From: Acetivibrio mesophilus
GTDB taxonomy: Bacteria; Bacillota; Clostridia; Acetivibrionales; Acetivibrionaceae
DNA length: 64,000 nucleotides
Direction: 5' to 3'
Assembly (NCBI RefSeq): GCF_004102745.1
Contig: NZ_RLII01000020.1
Span: forward strand, 1 to 64,000
Numbering within the stretch: position 1 is the first letter of the stretch; every line of letters begins with the position of its first letter. The translations under genes were made by a program, and so were the position numbers. The notes under the pieces were generated by a model. The model worked only from the letters and a program-made list of their open reading frames with translations, did not search any database and had not been told where the DNA came from. This document shows positions 61,162 to 64,000 of the stretch, piece after piece.

Positions 61162-62886
61162 ATGAACGTGAAAACAGCTAAAATCATACTTACTATAAAC
61201 ATAATAATACTAATTTTGTCCATACCGGGGTTTATTCTCCTAAACAATTATCTTGAGCATTCTAATTCTAACCCAAACAATACTACAGCGTCACCTTCTC
61301 CCGATATAGCTTCTAATCCTAATGAGACCATTGAACCGAATGTGACCGAAAATCCTGAAGACACCGCGGATAAAGGTTGGACAGCACTAGTTCCCAATGA
61401 AATCGATATTGAAAAAGAGTCTCTCCCTTCAAGCCATAATTTTAAATGGGATGTTGTTAAAGACGGCCAAAAGCTGGATACATATTCAAGAAATGATACT
61501 ATTGTCTTTGGTCCACCGAATGAATACAATGAAATCGATGGAGTAACCACCTTTAGAGGAAACAATTACAGAAACTCCGCAAGCTATGGTTTTGCAAATA
61601 TCAGAGAAGAAAAGCTTGAGAAGGTATGGAGTGTCAAAATAGGATATATAGATACATGGACAGGGGTGGGCTGGAACGGTCAACCGTCAATTGTGAAATG
61701 GGACGACAACCTTCGAAGAAAAATGAACTTGTTTCAGGATAAAAAGAATAAGGATGACCTCAAGGAGGTTATATATGCCACTTTGGACGGGAAAATATAT
61801 TTTCTCGACCTTGATGATGGTTCGCATACAAGAAATCCAATTAATGTCGGTGCTTCCCTAAAAGGAAGTGTAACAGTAGACCCAAGGGGTTATCCCCTTC
61901 TCTATTCGGGTCAAGGCATTGATGAGGTAGAAGGCAAAAAGGTACCTATAGGCTTCCGTATATACAGTCTTTTGGACCAAAAACTTCTTTACTTTATAAA
62001 TGGCCTTGACAATACTTCTTTTAGGTACTGGGGAGCCTTTGACTCCTCTCCTCTTTTGCACAAGGAAACAGACAGTCTGTTTTTATGCGGCGAAAACGGC
62101 CTTCTGTATTCCATAAAACTAAACACCGATTATGTCCCAACGCAGCCTGCCATATCCATAAATCCGGATATTACAAAATACAGGTACACTTCTCCTGTCA
62201 AAGGAAGACTAGGCACAGAGAACTCTATTGCTGCTTTCAAGAACTTTGGCTACTTTGCAGATAACAGCGGGACTCTTCAGTGTGTCGATTTAAACACCCT
62301 GTCTCCGGTATGGGTAAGAAACATAACCGATGATACCGATAGCACCATGGCTATTGAGGATTTAGGCGGGTCCAATGTCTTTGTGTATATTGCAAACGAA
62401 GTTGACCTTCAGGGAGAAAACGGATACAGTTTTGTACGAAAAATAAATGCTCTCACAGGAAGTCTCCTATGGGAAAAGAAGTATAAATGTTCATACAACG
62501 TAGATACAAACGGCGGAGCATTGGCCTCTCCTGTAGTTGGAAAAAACGAAATCAGTGATCTGGTTATATTTAGTATAGCCAAGTCCTATAAGAAGAATGG
62601 TGGCAAGCTAATTGCCTTTGATAAGAACACCGGAGATGAAGTATGGGTTATAGATTCAGATTTCTATAGCTGGAGCTCACCGGTTGATATCTATACTAAG
62701 GATGGCAAAGCTTACATTATTCACTGCGATTCCGCAGGGTATATGAACCTTATCGAAGGCAAAAGCGGTAAAATACTCGACAAAATACCCCTTGGCGGAA
62801 ATGTTGAAGGTTCGCCTGCAGTCTATAATGATATGATAGTAGTCGGCACAAGAGGTCAACAGATATGGGGAATAAAAATAAAATAA
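61162..62886 (+). CDS. PQQ-like beta-propeller protein, membrane-anchored
   Basis: A 574-residue protein with an N-terminal helix (about residues 8-28), a Pro/Asn/Thr-rich spacer and a C-terminal eight-bladed-type propeller. Repeats include IYATLDGKIYFLDLDDG, SLFLCGENGLLYSIKL, GTLQCVDLNTLSPVWVRN and KLIAFDKNTGDEVWVID. PQQ-like repeats usually bind proteins or sugars and need no cofactor. The helix lacks a lipobox, so it is a signal anchor. The protein is probably extracytoplasmic, of unknown role. GAGGGGC precedes ATG 61162. Confidence 0.8.
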   Translation: MNVKTAKIILTINIIILILSIPGFILLNNYLEHSNSNPNNTTASPSPDIASNPNETIEPNVTENPEDTADKGWTALVPNEIDIEKESLPSSHNFKWDVVKDGQKLDTYSRNDTIVFGPPNEYNEIDGVTTFRGNNYRNSASYGFANIREEKLEKVWSVKIGYIDTWTGVGWNGQPSIVKWDDNLRRKMNLFQDKKNKDDLKEVIYATLDGKIYFLDLDDGSHTRNPINVGASLKGSVTVDPRGYPLLYSGQGIDEVEGKKVPIGFRIYSLLDQKLLYFINGLDNTSFRYWGAFDSSPLLHKETDSLFLCGENGLLYSIKLNTDYVPTQPAISINPDITKYRYTSPVKGRLGTENSIAAFKNFGYFADNSGTLQCVDLNTLSPVWVRNITDDTDSTMAIEDLGGSNVFVYIANEVDLQGENGYSFVRKINALTGSLLWEKKYKCSYNVDTNGGALASPVVGKNEISDLVIFSIAKSYKKNGGKLIAFDKNTGDEVWVIDSDFYSWSSPVDIYTKDGKAYIIHCDSAGYMNLIEGKSGKILDKIPLGGNVEGSPAVYNDMIVVGTRGQQIWGIKIK

Positions 62887-62894
62887 TCAAAATC

Positions 62895-63632
62895 TTATTT
62901 TGCGTTTTCAAATAAGAGCCTGCATTTGTCAGCCCTGTACTTTGATACTACAAATTCTACTACTTGACCGCTTTTTGAGAATATTATATTAGATATCTTA
63001 AAAAGAGCTTGTCCCGGCTGAACCATTAGATACTGCGCTTCGTACTGCTCTGTATATATTATCTCCAGGGTACTTTTCGTCTTGGTCGGAAGAAGCGGAT
63101 ATTTTCCTCTCAGGATATCATAAGAAGGCCTTCTGTTTTTTATATCTTCTATTATATCGGGAAAAAGATTCAACGGTATGTATGATGTGTTTAGTGCAAG
63201 TACGTCTTCACCGTTTTTGCTTTTATAGTTAATCTGTGCAAAATCTACTACTTGATTATAAGCGATAGAAAATATTTCATCGAGCTTTTTATAGTCTTTA
63301 TTGGTTAATTTCTCAATTGAAATGATTTCCCTTTCGTTTGTTATCTCATTGTCTAAAATAGAGTCGGTAAAACCCGTATATGCTTTTGCGCTTATTAATG
63401 ACTTGGGCTTTGAAACAAAGGTCCCCTTCCCCTTTTCCTTATACAAATATCCATTATTGGTAAGCTCACTCACAGCCTGTCTTACTGTAGGACGACTAAT
63501 GTTATAAAGCTCACAAAAATCCTGCTCTGAAGGTATTTTTGTATCAGGCGGATACTCGCCGTTCTCAATTTTTTCAATAATTATATTCTTAAGCTGAGAG
63601 TATAGAGGCACGTTACTATACTTGTTAATCAC
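62895..63632 (-). CDS. GntR family regulator with UTRA domain
   Basis: A 245-residue HutC-subfamily regulator. The N-terminal winged helix has VPLYSQLKNIIIEKIENGEY, IPSEQDFCELYNISRPTVRQ and KEKGKGTFVSKPKSL. The C-terminal UTRA domain (AKAYTGFTDSI, LEIIYTEQYEAQYLMVQPGQ, VEFVVSKYRADKC) would bind a small-molecule effector, often a sugar. GTG 63632 has AGGGGGA upstream; the longer TTG at 63656 does not. Target genes are not evident. Confidence 0.87.
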   Translation of the reverse strand: MINKYSNVPLYSQLKNIIIEKIENGEYPPDTKIPSEQDFCELYNISRPTVRQAVSELTNNGYLYKEKGKGTFVSKPKSLISAKAYTGFTDSILDNEITNEREIISIEKLTNKDYKKLDEIFSIAYNQVVDFAQINYKSKNGEDVLALNTSYIPLNLFPDIIEDIKNRRPSYDILRGKYPLLPTKTKSTLEIIYTEQYEAQYLMVQPGQALFKISNIIFSKSGQVVEFVVSKYRADKCRLLFENAK

Positions 63633-63786
63633 GTTAATTTCCCCCTGACCTGTCAAAACAAATTAATGTAATAGGAATTAAGGTTGTTATTAATTGAAAA
63701 GCAAATCGAAACCAGTGTTTAGAATTAAGTATTATAGACATTATTGTACTATATGAAAAATTAAATTTCAACATGTTTTTAATGGG

Positions 63787-63833
63787 GCAGGCTCGACAAA
63801 TTAGCATTTACAATACCAATTCGTCGAGCCTGC
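63787..63833. terminator. Hairpin between the GntR regulator and purB
   Basis: GCAGGCTCGAC (63787-63797) pairs perfectly with GTCGAGCCTGC (63823-63833). The T-run is poor on both strands, but it lies 10 bases after the purB stop on the minus strand. Confidence 0.5.
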
Positions 63834-63842
63834 TTCCAAATC

Positions 63843-64000
63843 TTAAACCTTAAGTTCAACTTCAATATCCTCAATTTTATTCTTTTCAAGAACAGGTTTT
63901 ACATATTCATTAATAAATTCTTCCACCTGTTGAGGAGATCTTCCAATATAGTTCTTAGGAGCAAGTACAGAATTTAGCTCATCAATGCTAAGTCCGAACA
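63843..64000 (-). CDS. purB: Adenylosuccinate lyase, C-terminal end (partial)
   Basis: About 52 residues of a minus-strand gene that continues beyond the window. The sequence LAPKNYIGRSPQQVEEFINE is typical of the C-terminal domain of adenylosuccinate lyase, which splits SAICAR and adenylosuccinate in purine synthesis. The stop is at 63843-63845. Confidence 0.8.
   Translation of the reverse strand, partial: FGLSIDELNSVLAPKNYIGRSPQQVEEFINEYVKPVLEKNKIEDIEVELKV

Overview
The window comes from a low-GC, Gram-positive, spore-forming, cellulosome-bearing clostridium, very probably the Acetivibrio (Clostridium) thermocellus group. The evidence is a secreted protein with six type II cohesins, a neighbouring single-cohesin lipoprotein, an N-terminal type I dockerin with Ser-Thr recognition pairs, sporulation gene gerW, strong AGGAGG ribosome sites, frequent TTG and GTG starts, and a T-box leader. 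From memory, the six-cohesin gene matches C. thermocellum Cthe_0736, which has seven cohesins, and the single-cohesin gene matches Cthe_0735. This therefore looks like a close relative or a strain variant. Names rest on reading the translated sequences; no database search was possible.

Layout. 1-3.1 kb: a partial minus-strand ORF at the edge, a damaged MBOAT O-acetyltransferase gene and an intact DHHW partner. 3.1-16.2 kb: guaB, an unknown two-helix membrane protein (minus), lysA, a DHH-CBS-tRNA nucleotidyltransferase fusion, an M50 protease, trpS, scpA-scpB, an RDD protein, a DUF2953-gerW pair and rluB. 16.2-24.7 kb: polyamine operon speE-speB with mnmM, a PilZ gene (minus), and a four-gene biotin-dependent carboxyltransferase operon. 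24.7-35.7 kb: ypmA-like gene, RpiR regulator, phosphatase, flavoprotein, HutP homologue, aroH, cmk-plsC-ispH/S1 fusion, speD, ndk, cheR. 35.7-40.7 kb: Rrf2 regulator, iscS-iscU-mnmA, then a tyrosine T-box and tyrS. 40.7-52.5 kb: PHP phosphatase (minus), HD-GYP response regulator, M18 aminopeptidase, LCP and Xer-type genes (minus), dockerin/beta-helix protein with a DUF4956 membrane protein, aroK-aroC, and a second PilZ gene (minus). 53-60.3 kb, minus strand: M23 hydrolase activator, single-cohesin lipoprotein, six-cohesin scaffoldin and Sfp-type transferase. 60.4-64 kb: two tiny hydrophobic proteins, a metal-binding HMA protein, a PQQ-like propeller, a GntR regulator and the 3' end of purB.

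Functional themes. The cohesin pair and the dockerin protein are cellulosome components: the dockerin would dock on type I cohesins, while the type II cohesins would capture type II dockerins of primary scaffoldins. The carboxyltransferase genes fit the malate-shunt or transcarboxylase chemistry proposed for C. thermocellum. speB, speE and speD give agmatine-to-spermidine synthesis. iscR-like, iscS, iscU and mnmA link Fe-S assembly to tRNA thiolation. Both PilZ proteins and the HD-GYP regulator point to cyclic-di-GMP signalling.

The least explained signals are a roughly 45-60 bp dispersed intergenic repeat (three copies) that reads as a short peptide, a 623 bp intergenic region with an unassigned minus-strand terminator, the damaged MBOAT locus, and several unrecognised membrane or small proteins.
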